Assembly: GCF_011761985.1 (NCBI RefSeq)
Contig: NZ_JAASQT010000004.1
Location: forward strand, 124,001 to 188,000
Source of the DNA: Brevundimonas terrae
GTDB lineage: Bacteria > Pseudomonadota > Alphaproteobacteria > Caulobacterales > Caulobacteraceae
DNA length: 64,000 nt
Reading direction: 5' to 3'
Notes under the pieces: generated by a model
Told to the model about the DNA's origin: nothing
Databases searched by the model: none
The model's input: only the letters and a program-made list of their open reading frames with translations
Shown here: positions 53,299 through 62,150 of the stretch, one piece after another
Numbering within the stretch: the stretch's first letter is position 1
How the letters are laid out: each line of letters opens with the position of its first letter
Made by a program: the position numbers and the translations under genes

Positions 53299-54087
53299 AT
53301 GATTTGCAAGGCCATCAAACTTGTAACGGCGCTGGGGTGTGTGACTGCGCTGGCAGCTTGCGCGACTGCAGAAGTCTACCCCGGCTCTGGTTTTCTCTCG
53401 AGCTATGAGGGACTGGAAGAACGCACCGATGTGGTGAGAGCCTCTGTTCTACAGCGGCGGGACGAGGCGTTGGTTTCTTCTATCGAGCGGGTCTGGGTGG
53501 CTCCCGCAGAGATATTTGGTGAAGTTGATCGTACGCTCTCAGAAGAAGAGCGTCGTATGGTTCTCACAGAAGTGGACCGTCAGCTCTGTTACGAATTGAG
53601 CGAGCGCTTTGAAATTGCTGAGCAGCGTGACGCTCATTCTGCCCTTGTTCGGGTAGGCGTGACCCGCATGGAGTCCACGGATCAGGCGGGGTCTGTTGTC
53701 GCGGCAACGGCAAATTTCTTTATCCCCGGTCCGATTAAAGTGAGGGCACCAATAGGTCTCGGTGGTCTTGGAGCCGAAGCAGAATTGTTGATGCCAGACG
53801 GCGTACAGGCAGCGGCGATAGTTTGGCGTCGTGATGCAATGGCGGTCGGAACGGACAAGCCCTCACTGTCAAGGATCGGTGACGCTCACCAGCTCGCAGA
53901 ACCCTTGGGGGATATGGTAGCTGAAGCTTTTTCTTCCGAAGTTCGTGATGACCATGAAAATGTTTCTAACGCCCCCTGCAAACGTTTTGGCCCGCGCATA
54001 CGCCCAGAAGGGTTTATTATAGGAATAACAACAGGACTCTATCAGCCTGAATTAAGTGGAGGTAAAACTGACAGCGACCCGGAGTGA
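53299..54087 (+). CDS. DUF3313 family lipoprotein
   Basis: A 262-residue lipoprotein with signal peptide and lipobox LAACA (cysteine near residue 21), then EVYPGSGFLSSYEGLEER, LTEVDRQLCYELSERFEI and GLGGLGAEAELL typical of DUF3313. It would be anchored in the periplasm or outer membrane. Function unknown. ATG 53299 follows GGGAGAGACGGG. Likely a member of the RpoE regulon. Confidence 0.88.
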   Translation: MICKAIKLVTALGCVTALAACATAEVYPGSGFLSSYEGLEERTDVVRASVLQRRDEALVSSIERVWVAPAEIFGEVDRTLSEEERRMVLTEVDRQLCYELSERFEIAEQRDAHSALVRVGVTRMESTDQAGSVVAATANFFIPGPIKVRAPIGLGGLGAEAELLMPDGVQAAAIVWRRDAMAVGTDKPSLSRIGDAHQLAEPLGDMVAEAFSSEVRDDHENVSNAPCKRFGPRIRPEGFIIGITTGLYQPELSGGKTDSDPE

Positions 54088-54193
54088 TTTAAATTCGTAT
54101 TTAGATCAGATTGTAATTGGATAATAATGTTTATGTAAAAATATGAATGTCACAATTAGGTGCATCTGTATTCATCTGTACTTCCTAGTAGTT

Positions 54194-54243
54194 ATGGATA
54201 TGCGCCCCCTGAGCCAGCCGAAGCTAGCCCAGAGGGCAGGGAT
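54194..54243. repeat. Diverged direct repeat, copy 1
   Basis: About 49 bp beginning ATGGATATGCGCCCCCT and running to the integrase remnant stop; it matches 55279-55328 at about 40 of 49 positions. Confidence 0.6.
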
Positions 54244-54245
54244 GA

Positions 54246-54422
54246 TCACCAAGCCTTGTGCTTCGCAGCGCCCGCCTCGACCGCCTTCAGGAGGGTGTCA
54301 TTGGCAAGGTGGCTATAGCGTTGTGCGGATTGGACACTTGAGTGGCCCAGCACCTTGTCGACTGCGAACAGATCTACCCCACTGTTGACCATGAAGGACG
54401 CCGCCGAGTGGCGGAGATCGTG
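54246..54422 (-). pseudogene. Tyrosine recombinase (phage integrase) C-terminal remnant
   Basis: The minus strand codes for HDLRHSAASFMVNSGVDLF, VLGHSSVQSAQRYSHLAND and a short tail ending in a stop at 54246. It carries the HxxR box, LGH motif and catalytic tyrosine (RYSHL) of the tyrosine recombinases. Only about 58 codons remain: upstream sequence is AT-rich and unrelated, and no start is near. It marks a lost integrated element. Confidence 0.85.
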
Positions 54423-54685
54423 TGTACTTACTGATGTAATTGTCGTTGAAGTACGATTGACGATTATTCGTTTTATCGTTGTGTAATATATGGATATTAA
54501 TTAATATTCGAAAATCCAGTTAAATAATAATATCTTTTTTGAATTGTATGAGGTATAAACGTTTTGTCGAACATCTCTGCGCAACGCTCTTTCTTTTATG
54601 CTGTGCATTGAGATCTTCCGTTTCCCTAGACCCCGACGGCCTCTGAATTTTTTGGATGGTCTTATTTTTTACGGAGGTCATGGAA
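54423..54685 (+). other. AT-rich leader region of the cold-shock gene
   Basis: About 260 bases, clearly more AT-rich than the surroundings, without a convincing ORF. It could hold a long structured 5' untranslated region as in other cspA-type genes; TTGACG near 54457 is a possible -35, but no clear -10 follows at standard spacing. Confidence 0.35.
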
Positions 54686-54895
54686 ATGGCTACTGGTATT
54701 GTTAAGTGGTATAACTCCACTAAAGGTTTTGGTTTTATCGCTCCCGATCAGGGTGGTGGCGATGTGTTTGTCCACGCCTCGGCTATCGAGCGTGCTGGCA
54801 TGCATAGCCTCGATGAAGGTCAAGCTTTGTCGTATGAACTTGAGCGTGATCAGCGCTCGGGCAAGACTTCGGCTGGGCAGCTACAAGTAGCCTAA
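54686..54895 (+). CDS. Cold-shock protein, CspA family
   Basis: A 69-residue single cold-shock domain with RNA-binding motifs KGFGFI (RNP1) and DVFVHAS (RNP2). ATG 54686 follows ACGGAGG; an in-frame start at 54656 is unlikely. Preceded by a long AT-rich leader and followed by a strong terminator, so monocistronic. Confidence 0.95.
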   Translation: MATGIVKWYNSTKGFGFIAPDQGGGDVFVHASAIERAGMHSLDEGQALSYELERDQRSGKTSAGQLQVA

Positions 54896-54961
54896 CTGAA
54901 TGATTGTTAGGTCATAGAAGTACGTTCCGTGCCGGTGTGTTCTTAAAATGATCAAACTTAG

Positions 54962-54992
54962 AAGCCCTGCTGTAAAAAGCAGGGCTTTTTTA
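54962..54992 (+). terminator. Rho-independent terminator of the cold-shock gene
   Basis: A 10-bp perfect stem AAGCCCTGCT/AGCAGGGCTT with loop GTAAAA, followed by a T-run. Confidence 0.9.
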
Positions 54993-55080
54993 TTTATAAA
55001 TTTAATATCAAGTATTTGATGCCAATTGCATACGATTATGTGCAATGGATTATTAATTCAAACAACAGAGTCTCCTTTGA

Positions 55081-55215
55081 GTATTTGTCCATGTCCTAAG
55101 TATTTCTATTGGATTCATCATCGGTGCCGCGATTGGTGTAGCAACTGGTGACATGGTATTTTGGATGGTGTTGGGCTTGGTCATCGGTGCTGGTCTCGGT
55201 GCGGCCATTTATTAA
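55081..55215 (+). pseudogene. Glycine-zipper membrane peptide frame without a start codon
   Basis: An open frame coding for two hydrophobic stretches rich in G-x3-G (IGFIIGAAIGVATGD and VLGLVIGAGLGAAIY). A stop lies just upstream and no ATG, GTG or TTG precedes the first stretch; an ATG one frame away at 55091 suggests a frameshift. Possibly a broken small membrane protein gene. Confidence 0.35.
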
Positions 55216-55278
55216 AAAAATAACACAAGTTCAATGATTAAGGCCCAGTTGCAGTTGCAGGTAGGGCCCTTGTCTGTG

Positions 55279-55328
55279 ATGGATGTGCACCCCCTAAGCC
55301 AGCCGTAGCCAGTCCATAGGGTAGGGGT
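55279..55328. repeat. Diverged direct repeat, copy 2
   Basis: About 82 percent identical to 54194-54243 and in the same orientation. The rest of 55216-55398 shows no gene. Confidence 0.6.
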
Positions 55329-55398
55329 AGGTGCTAGTCCCTAACGCTAAAGGCGCTCCACTTTAATTGCTGTAAGTCATTGGTACAGAAGGCGTTCT

Positions 55399-56088
55399 AT
55401 GAAGCAGTTATCGTTTAAGCGACACCGCTTTCTAGCCGAGGAGTCCGTCATGCCGTAGGCTGTACTTTCGGCTTAGCCTCAGTTTCCGTGATGTCGAAGA
55501 GCTGATGGTGCAACGAGGAATAGACGTCAGCTACGAAACGATCCGGTGCTGGACGATCAAGTTCGGGCCCCTGATCGCTCGCCGTCTGAAAAAGAGAAGG
55601 TCTGCACTGACCTGTAGTCGGCTTCTAGATGAAATGGCTTGCAAGATCGGCGATCCGGCGCATGTATATATGGCGCGCGGTCGATGACGAAGGCGAGTTC
55701 TTAGACGTCATCGTCAAGCGTCGGTGGGATACAAAGGCGGCTTTCAACCTGCTCAGACGTCTTTTACACAACCAACCTGTCGAGCCTGAAACCATAACAA
55801 ATAACTGACTGGCATCCTACGGTGCGGCGCTTGATCAGTTGGAACTGCGGCATCTTCACGTCCCGGTCGCTACGATGCAATATCCGCGTTGTGAACTCGT
55901 TTCTGCCGATCCCGCGACGAGAGCGACAGATGTAGCGGTTCAAATCCTAAAGCTCAGCTCAGAGATTTCTCACAACCCACGCTGCGATCTACAATACCAT
56001 TAACATCCAGCGCCATCTTATCAGCAGACCCGCATTTCGACACTTTCGCGGCGATGAGGAGGCTGCTTCTGCGAATGCTACCGTCTGA
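55399..56088 (+). pseudogene. IS6-family transposase pseudogene
   Basis: The full span of an IS6-family DDE transposase can be followed through several frames: MKQLSFKRHRF at the start, LYFRLSLSFRDVEELMVQRG, IDVSYETIRCWTIKFGPLI, WRAVDDEGEFLDVIV, KAAFNLLRRLLHNQPVEPETIT, SYGAALDQLELRHLH and a degraded C-terminus to a stop at 56088. At least two frameshifts and several stops make it non-functional. Terminal inverted repeats were not recognised. Confidence 0.88.
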
Positions 56089-56144
56089 TAGCGTGTCATG
56101 TACGTTCTTTCGACTTCGTTCAGCTAACCTGATAGCACCCCGCA

Positions 56145-56837
56145 TTAATCGTCGTGAGTTTCAAGCCGGTATGTAAGCACCATATCATCGGCAGACAGGG
56201 CGCTTGAAAGTGCGTCTAGCTGGGACCGGTTTCGCAGTTGCAATCGCCAGTTTCTGGATTCGGACGTACCATCTGCCGATAGAGCATATCTTATGCTCTG
56301 AACCCTGTAGCTGTTGTGAGCTACAATGTTGCGGATGCGGGTATGGCCATGATCATTTCCGCGCTTCCAGCGCACCTGTAGATCGGCGTTTAACCGAGCC
56401 GGAACGCGGTCGCTGATCAGTTTCAGGGCGATAAGGATAACCCCTGTGATTAGGGTTCCGGTTGTCGCCAAGCCGAATAAGCCAGCGCCGTATAAAAGAC
56501 CTATCGCAGCCGTCATCCATAGCGATGCTGCGGTCGTTAAGCCATGAACCGAAAAGCCCTGCCTGAAGATCACGCCCGCGCACAGAAAACCGATGCCCGT
56601 AAGAACGCCATGGGCCATCCGCGTAGGGTCTGTCATGATGTTGCTGCGTGGAAGGTCGTCAAACGCCCAGTGTGTTTGATGAAGAGCGGCGAGCATCAAA
56701 AGGCAGGAAGATAAACTTACCAGAATATGGGTTCTGAATCCGGCAGGACGACCGCGCCATTCTCGTTCCAAGCCGATCAATCCGCCTGCAATTAATGACC
56801 CTATAAGGGGGGCTGTAATCTCGTCCCAAGGCAGCAT
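56145..56837 (-). CDS. MgtC/SapB family membrane protein
   Basis: A 230-residue protein with an N-terminal MgtC membrane domain of about four to five segments (GLIGLEREWRGRPAGFRTHILVSL, RMAHGVLTGIGFLCAGVIFR, GLTTAASLWMTAAIGLLYGAG) and a small soluble C-terminal domain. MgtC proteins are linked to magnesium limitation and inhibition of the F-type ATPase in pathogens; the role here is open. No magnesium riboswitch seen upstream. ATG 56837. Confidence 0.9.
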   Translation of the reverse strand: MLPWDEITAPLIGSLIAGGLIGLEREWRGRPAGFRTHILVSLSSCLLMLAALHQTHWAFDDLPRSNIMTDPTRMAHGVLTGIGFLCAGVIFRQGFSVHGLTTAASLWMTAAIGLLYGAGLFGLATTGTLITGVILIALKLISDRVPARLNADLQVRWKRGNDHGHTRIRNIVAHNSYRVQSIRYALSADGTSESRNWRLQLRNRSQLDALSSALSADDMVLTYRLETHDD

Positions 56838-56919
56838 AATCGAACTCCATATTTGACCAGTGGAGTTTTAACGTTGGACGAATGAACTTTATCCATCGGC
56901 TGCTTAAAAGTTCTCTTGT

Positions 56920-57630
56920 TCACTGGAGCAAACGATGTCGCTTGATCGTGTGGTCACGATCTGGAGAAAGTTGTTCGAACTTCAAACGCGTAATTTTTCG
57001 TCCAGTTAAAAATACATCAGGCTGAGACGAGAATAAGTCTGAAAATGCCTCATCGCGTACGTTTAAGCCTCCCGTATAGGATCCGAAGGCCGGCAAGATC
57101 AGTCGTTGACCATCAGTGATAAAACAGCGTCGTCTTATAGTAACACCCGATCCACGTAACTTAGCGCAGGGGTGTAGATGGCCTGCAATTTCTCCGAAAA
57201 CCTGAACCGGTTTTGGTTCGTGGCATAGTTTGAGGCGCCCCAGATTTAAAGTCTCTATGCTTTGACCGCCAAAGGCGGCTCCACCATCCGGATCGTGATT
57301 TCCACTAATCCATACAAGCTCTAAGGATTGAGCAAGTTGTCGGATCGCATCGGCATCATCACGAGCCACGCGGCTAACCGCATCCATGTCGTGCAGGCTG
57401 TCGCCTAGAAGAACAAGCCTTTGTGGATTTAACGCGCGGATCTCGGTGGCAAGCCGTTCCAATGTTTCGCGTGTGTCATAGGGAGGTAGCAACTGTCCTC
57501 CCACTGCGTAGGCGGAACCCTTTTCGAGATGCAGGTCCGCCACTACCAGTGTCGAAAACTGGGGTAGCCACAATGTACCGGCAGCGCGGAGGTGAACCGG
57601 TTCTTCAGCTACATTGATAAGCATGCTCAT
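56920..57630 (-). CDS. pdeM: Ligase-associated DNA damage response endonuclease PdeM
   Basis: A calcineurin-like metallophosphoesterase (236 aa) with metal motifs DLHLEKG (32-38), GDSLHDMD (76-83), GNHD (110-113) and GHLHP (150-154). It is part of the conserved four-gene set with the helicase, ligase and MBL exonuclease. ATG 57630 overlaps the helicase stop; a second ATG two codons on is possible. Confidence 0.92.
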   Translation of the reverse strand: MSMLINVAEEPVHLRAAGTLWLPQFSTLVVADLHLEKGSAYAVGGQLLPPYDTRETLERLATEIRALNPQRLVLLGDSLHDMDAVSRVARDDADAIRQLAQSLELVWISGNHDPDGGAAFGGQSIETLNLGRLKLCHEPKPVQVFGEIAGHLHPCAKLRGSGVTIRRRCFITDGQRLILPAFGSYTGGLNVRDEAFSDLFSSQPDVFLTGRKITRLKFEQLSPDRDHTIKRHRLLQ

Positions 57631-60068
57631 GTCATGGCTTCATCAATCAGTGCGGCTTCTTCGAGCAACATATCTATTGCTGATGTTCCGGGTGAACGTT
57701 CCTTTCCAATCGCCATGAGCAATGGAGCCGCGAACGGGGAAACCTTTGCAAGTTTAGATATCACTAGATGCCCCGACACGCGTTTTAGCGTTTCTCCTAA
57801 ACGACCAACATCCATGAGTCCGCGCGCAGCGTCCTCTCGGGCGCATTCTAATAAAAGATGGTCAGGTTGGTGACGTCTCAATACGTCGTAGATGAGATCG
57901 GATGAGAACGTGACCTGACGGGTGTTTTTCTCGTGGCCCGGCATGCGTCTTTCAATCAGTCCCGCGATCAGCGCGCATTCTTTGAACGCGCGCTTCATCA
58001 TATAACTTTCCTGAAGCCAGTTTTCGAGATCGTCCCCGAGCATGTCCTCTTGAAACAGTTTTGCGAAATCTAGTTCGCTCATCGAGCGCATTGCCCATAT
58101 GCAGACTGCATAATCGTTTGCGAGATATCCGATAGGGCCTACGCCCTCGCGATCCAGTCTACGCGTTAAAAGCATGGCCAGCGTAGTGTGCGCGAGATTG
58201 CCAGCAAAGGGGTAGCAGACCATGAAATGGCGTTTGCCCCGTTGAAAGGTTTCAACCAGCAAATCTTCAGGACCGGGCACGGTTGAATGATTATCTTGAG
58301 CCTCCAGCCATTCCTGAACATCGAGGGGCAGACTTGCCCATGAAGTTCGATCGCTGATTAGGCCTCGCACGCGAGAGGCAAGGTGCGAGGAGATGGGTAT
58401 TCTTGAGCCACCCCAGCTTGGAACCCTTGGTTCCTTGTCTCGACTGGGCGTAACGACCGCATTGGTTCCGGTCACCCCTTCAAATCGCCATACTTCTCCG
58501 GCGAAAAGAAAACTGTCTCCGACAGATAACTGTTCAAAATAGGTCTCTTCGGCTTCGCCTATTTTACGGCCAAGACCCAGTCCGCGCCGGCCTTGTAATC
58601 GAATGCTCAATGTTTGCGCGGAGACAATGGCACCAACATTCATTCTATGACGGCGAACTATGTCCGGATTCCACGGACGCCACAGACCATCCAGACCCCG
58701 GATCAGCCGCGTATACCGCTCATAGTTCTTTAGAACGTATCCACCGGTAGAAACGAAATCGACGACCTTTTCCCAATCCTCCCAAGAGAGTGTTTTGTAG
58801 GGGGCGGCGGTACGGACTTCTTCATACATCGCTTGCAAGTCAAAAGGCTCTGCACAGCCACAGCCGACAATATGCTGTGCCAGCACATCCTTGGCACCGT
58901 TTCGGATGGGCTCGCCATCATGGGCACCTTCCATTACGGCCTCTACGGCCGCGCGACATTCCAGCATCTCGAAGCGGCTGGCTGGTACCAGGATTGCACG
59001 CGACGGCTCGTCCAGCCGGTGGTTCGCTCTACCAATGCGTTGAACAAGACGGGACGATCCTTTGGGAGCGGCCAACTGTATAACCAGATCGACCGAGCCC
59101 CAGTCGATCCCGAGGTCCAGTGTAGATGTGCAGACTACGGCCTTAAGCAGCCCCTGCGTCATCATGGCCTCAACCTTGCGACGCTGTTCTGCAGACAAGC
59201 TGCCGTGATGTAGGGCAATCGGCAGGTTTTCCTCGTTCAGTCGCCATAGCTCCTGAAATGCAAACTCGGCCTGCCAGCGCGTATTTACGAAGACGAGCGC
59301 TGTGTTCGCCGTTTTGATCGCATCATAGACTTCCTGCATCGCGTGCTTGGCTGTGTGACCTGCCCAAGGCACGCGATTTTCGCTCAGCAAGACGTCCAGT
59401 TCAGGCGGTGCGCCCGACTGGCCAAAGACAATGTCGGTGCCCTTGTCGGACAGCCAGCCCCGGATGGATGCCGGGTCATTCACCGTGGCCGACAGGCCGA
59501 CACTGCGCATACTGGGCGAAAAGGCCCGCAGTCGCGCTAGCCCCAGCGACAACAGATCTCCGCGTTTGGAGCCATGGATGGCGTGTATCTCGTCGATCAC
59601 CACACAGCGCAGGTCCTTGAAATACGCCCGCGCGCCCTCCCATGCACAGAACAGAGCCAACTGTTCGGGCGTGGTCAGAAGGATATCGGGTGGGGCGATC
59701 CTCTGACGCGAACGGCGGGACTGTCCGGTGTCTCCGGTGCGGCTCTCGATGACGATGTTCAGCCCCATCTCGCGAACCGGCGTCAGCAGGTTGCGCTCCA
59801 CATCCACCGCTAGCGCCTTCAGCGGCGAGATGTAGAGGGTGTGAACGGACGGCAGATCATCCGCGCTTCTGCGCCGTTGCGACAGCTCGATCAGGCTGGG
59901 CAAAAACCCCGCCAGCGTCTTGCCCCCGCCCGTCGGGGCCACCAGCAAGGCATCCTCGCCCGCCAGCCCCTTTTCCACCATCGCCAACTGATGCGGGCGC
60001 ACACTCCACCCCCGACGGGCAAACCAGTCGGCAAAGCGGGGTGGGAAGGGAGGGGGGAGATTGGTCAC
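57627..60068 (-). CDS. Ligase-associated DNA damage response DEXH-box helicase (Lhr-like)
   Basis: An 813-residue superfamily 2 helicase: Walker A APTGGGKTLAGF (44-55), DEIH box (VIDEIHAIHG), SAT motif (GLSATVND), motif VI (LVQRIGRANHR) and the Lhr winged-helix/DUF4145-like C-terminus. The start is GTG 60068. Within the DNA-repair cluster it probably unwinds DNA for the partner nucleases and ligase. Confidence 0.94.
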   Translation of the reverse strand: MTNLPPPFPPRFADWFARRGWSVRPHQLAMVEKGLAGEDALLVAPTGGGKTLAGFLPSLIELSQRRRSADDLPSVHTLYISPLKALAVDVERNLLTPVREMGLNIVIESRTGDTGQSRRSRQRIAPPDILLTTPEQLALFCAWEGARAYFKDLRCVVIDEIHAIHGSKRGDLLSLGLARLRAFSPSMRSVGLSATVNDPASIRGWLSDKGTDIVFGQSGAPPELDVLLSENRVPWAGHTAKHAMQEVYDAIKTANTALVFVNTRWQAEFAFQELWRLNEENLPIALHHGSLSAEQRRKVEAMMTQGLLKAVVCTSTLDLGIDWGSVDLVIQLAAPKGSSRLVQRIGRANHRLDEPSRAILVPASRFEMLECRAAVEAVMEGAHDGEPIRNGAKDVLAQHIVGCGCAEPFDLQAMYEEVRTAAPYKTLSWEDWEKVVDFVSTGGYVLKNYERYTRLIRGLDGLWRPWNPDIVRRHRMNVGAIVSAQTLSIRLQGRRGLGLGRKIGEAEETYFEQLSVGDSFLFAGEVWRFEGVTGTNAVVTPSRDKEPRVPSWGGSRIPISSHLASRVRGLISDRTSWASLPLDVQEWLEAQDNHSTVPGPEDLLVETFQRGKRHFMVCYPFAGNLAHTTLAMLLTRRLDREGVGPIGYLANDYAVCIWAMRSMSELDFAKLFQEDMLGDDLENWLQESYMMKRAFKECALIAGLIERRMPGHEKNTRQVTFSSDLIYDVLRRHQPDHLLLECAREDAARGLMDVGRLGETLKRVSGHLVISKLAKVSPFAAPLLMAIGKERSPGTSAIDMLLEEAALIDEAMT

Positions 60069-60225
60069 ATGTTAGAATATGGGGATGATGTATCGCTTTG
60101 CATATCCACGATCGTCTCCCGCAAGAACACCAATTTACATTCGTATAAAAATTTATGGCTGCGCCTTGAAATGCCACCATGGGAGCCTAGCTTTTCCGTA
60201 CCATTGATTTTTAAAGGAGGCGTGG

Positions 60226-60537
60226 ATGCCTAAATATTGGATTTCGTTCCGCGTTGCTGAGGTCGGTAATCATCAAGAGCGCCGAGACAGTATCTACGAT
60301 GCAATCGAGACACTTCCAGCGTCTTCTAATCTTTGGGAAGAGCCGACCTCCTTCGCAGCGTTCGCTACGTCCGAAAATCGAATTAGTGCGGTTGCTCAAA
60401 AATTGACCGCGGGTCTAGATTCTGAGACCGACGTTTTGATCATAAGAAAGATAGATTTTAAACAAACTAGAGTGTTTGGTGTTTATGGTGACGGAGAAAA
60501 ACTTGCTTCTCTATTTGAGGGCATAGAGGCAATTTAA
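60226..60537 (+). CDS. SinR-family-like small protein (possible Cas2-type ferredoxin fold)
   Basis: A 103-residue protein starting at ATG 60226 after a strong AAAGGAGG. Its layout, an N-terminal strand YWISFRVAE, helix with SIYDAIETLP, central strand FAAFATSEN, helix AVAQKLTAGL and a strand DVLIIRKIDF, resembles the SinR-like proteins related in fold to Cas2/VapD. It reads opposite to, and sits between, the helicase and ligase genes, and is more AT-rich than both. The family call is tentative; no Cas genes are near. Confidence 0.65.
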   Translation: MPKYWISFRVAEVGNHQERRDSIYDAIETLPASSNLWEEPTSFAAFATSENRISAVAQKLTAGLDSETDVLIIRKIDFKQTRVFGVYGDGEKLASLFEGIEAI

Positions 60538-62150
60538 GTGCCCGTAGGGATTAGTATCCCCTCCAACACTCCCAATTCATCCGCTTCGCCCGCAGGCTTG
60601 TCCCACCGGATGCGGTTGATCCTTGGGAAGCGCATGGCGATGCCGGACTTGTGGCGGGTTGAGCGTTGGAGGCCCTCGAAGGCGATTTCCAGCACAAGGC
60701 CGAACTCGGGCGTGGCGGTGACGGCGCGGACGGGGCCGAAGCGGTCGGTGGTGTTGTTGCGAACGAACTTGTCGAGCTGTTTCAACTCTTCATCGGTAAA
60801 GCCGAAATAGGCCTTGCCCACGGGGGTCAGCACGCGCTGGCCGACTTCATCGGTGGTCCAGACGCCGAAGGTGAAGTCCGAATAGAAGCTGGAGCGTTTG
60901 CCGTGCCCGCGCTGGGCGTACATCAGCACGGCATCGACTAGCATAGGGTCGCGTTTCCACTTGAACCACGGCCCCTTGGGGCGTCCCGCTTCATAGATGC
61001 TGTCGTGGCGTTTCAGCATGAAGCCTTCGGCGAGACGCGCGTCACCTTCGGGCGGATTGGCGCGCAGTTCGGCCAGTTCCTCCCAGCCCTCGATCTGCAC
61101 CAACGGAGACAGGTCGAGATGCGGTGATTGTATGGCGGCAACGAAGGCTTCCAAACGTGCCCGTCGCTCGGAAAAGGGCAGGGGGCGGGTGTCTTCATCC
61201 CCCTCGGCCAATAGGTCGTAGGCGCGGATACCGGCGGGATAAGCAGCCATGCGCTTTGCATCCACCGTCTTGCGGTTCAGTCTTTGTTGCAGGTCAGAGA
61301 AGCTGCCCATCTGGCCGTCGCGTAGCACAATCAGTTCGCCGTCGATCACGCCGTGAAAATCCATCGCCTCGACCACATCGGGGAAGGCGTGGCTGATGTC
61401 CTCGCCGGTGCGCGAATAGAGACGGCGGATATCACCCTCGGCGACGGCCTGAATACGAATGCCATCCCATTTCCATTCGGCCACGAAGTCGACGGGGTTC
61501 AGGCGCGGCATTTCTGTCGTTTCGTCAATAGGATGGGCCAACATGACGGGGCGGAAGCGACCATGCGCTTCGACCTGTGGCCTTTCGCCCTTGCCGTCCA
61601 GCCAGGCCAGCATGTCCACATAGGGCGGCTCCTGCCCGTGCCAGACCTCCTGAATATCGGCCACATCGACACCGCCGTAATCGGCAGCCGCCTGCCACGC
61701 CAAGCGTGCCGATACGCCCACACGAAGCGCACCCGTCACCAGCTTCAACAAGGCCCAGCGACCATCGGCATCCAGCGCATCCAGCCAGTTTTCGATCAGG
61801 CCATAGACCTCGCCGCGCTTGGCATGGGTCAGAGCCTCGATAACCTCCGAGACTTCCGGCTCGCGGTTGGCCCCGTGGAGTGTAGGCCAGATCAGCGCCA
61901 CTGTCTCGGCAAGGTCGCCGACATAGTCATAGGACATCCGGAACAGTTCGGCATCGACCCGCTCCTCCACCACCCTGCGGATGATGTTGGCCTTGGCTTC
62001 TTTAAACGTCAAACCGCCCGTCAGCGCCGCCAGCGCCCAACCACGATCAGGATCGGGAACGCTTGCCAGATGGTCACGGATCAGCCGCAGTTTGGCATTG
62101 CGCGACGCCGTCAACGACAGCCGATCCAGCAGTTCGGCAAAGGCCTTCAT
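60534..62150 (-). CDS. ATP-dependent DNA ligase (ligase-associated repair set)
   Basis: A 538-residue ATP-dependent DNA ligase: N-terminal DNA-binding domain, adenylation motif I EWKWDGIR (lysine 227), SRTGEDIS, DGELIVLRDG, EGFMLKRHDSIYEAG and the OB-fold domain with WFKWKRDPM. It is coupled to the exonuclease gene by an ATGA overlap, and its end overlaps the convergent SinR-like gene by 4 bases. Confidence 0.95.
   Translation of the reverse strand: MKAFAELLDRLSLTASRNAKLRLIRDHLASVPDPDRGWALAALTGGLTFKEAKANIIRRVVEERVDAELFRMSYDYVGDLAETVALIWPTLHGANREPEVSEVIEALTHAKRGEVYGLIENWLDALDADGRWALLKLVTGALRVGVSARLAWQAAADYGGVDVADIQEVWHGQEPPYVDMLAWLDGKGERPQVEAHGRFRPVMLAHPIDETTEMPRLNPVDFVAEWKWDGIRIQAVAEGDIRRLYSRTGEDISHAFPDVVEAMDFHGVIDGELIVLRDGQMGSFSDLQQRLNRKTVDAKRMAAYPAGIRAYDLLAEGDEDTRPLPFSERRARLEAFVAAIQSPHLDLSPLVQIEGWEELAELRANPPEGDARLAEGFMLKRHDSIYEAGRPKGPWFKWKRDPMLVDAVLMYAQRGHGKRSSFYSDFTFGVWTTDEVGQRVLTPVGKAYFGFTDEELKQLDKFVRNNTTDRFGPVRAVTATPEFGLVLEIAFEGLQRSTRHKSGIAMRFPRINRIRWDKPAGEADELGVLEGILIPTGT

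Noticed and set aside
60226-60537. Calling the small gene cas2 and looking for a CRISPR array
   Set aside because: No cas1 or other cas genes and no direct-repeat array are present anywhere in the window; only a fold-level resemblance is suggested.
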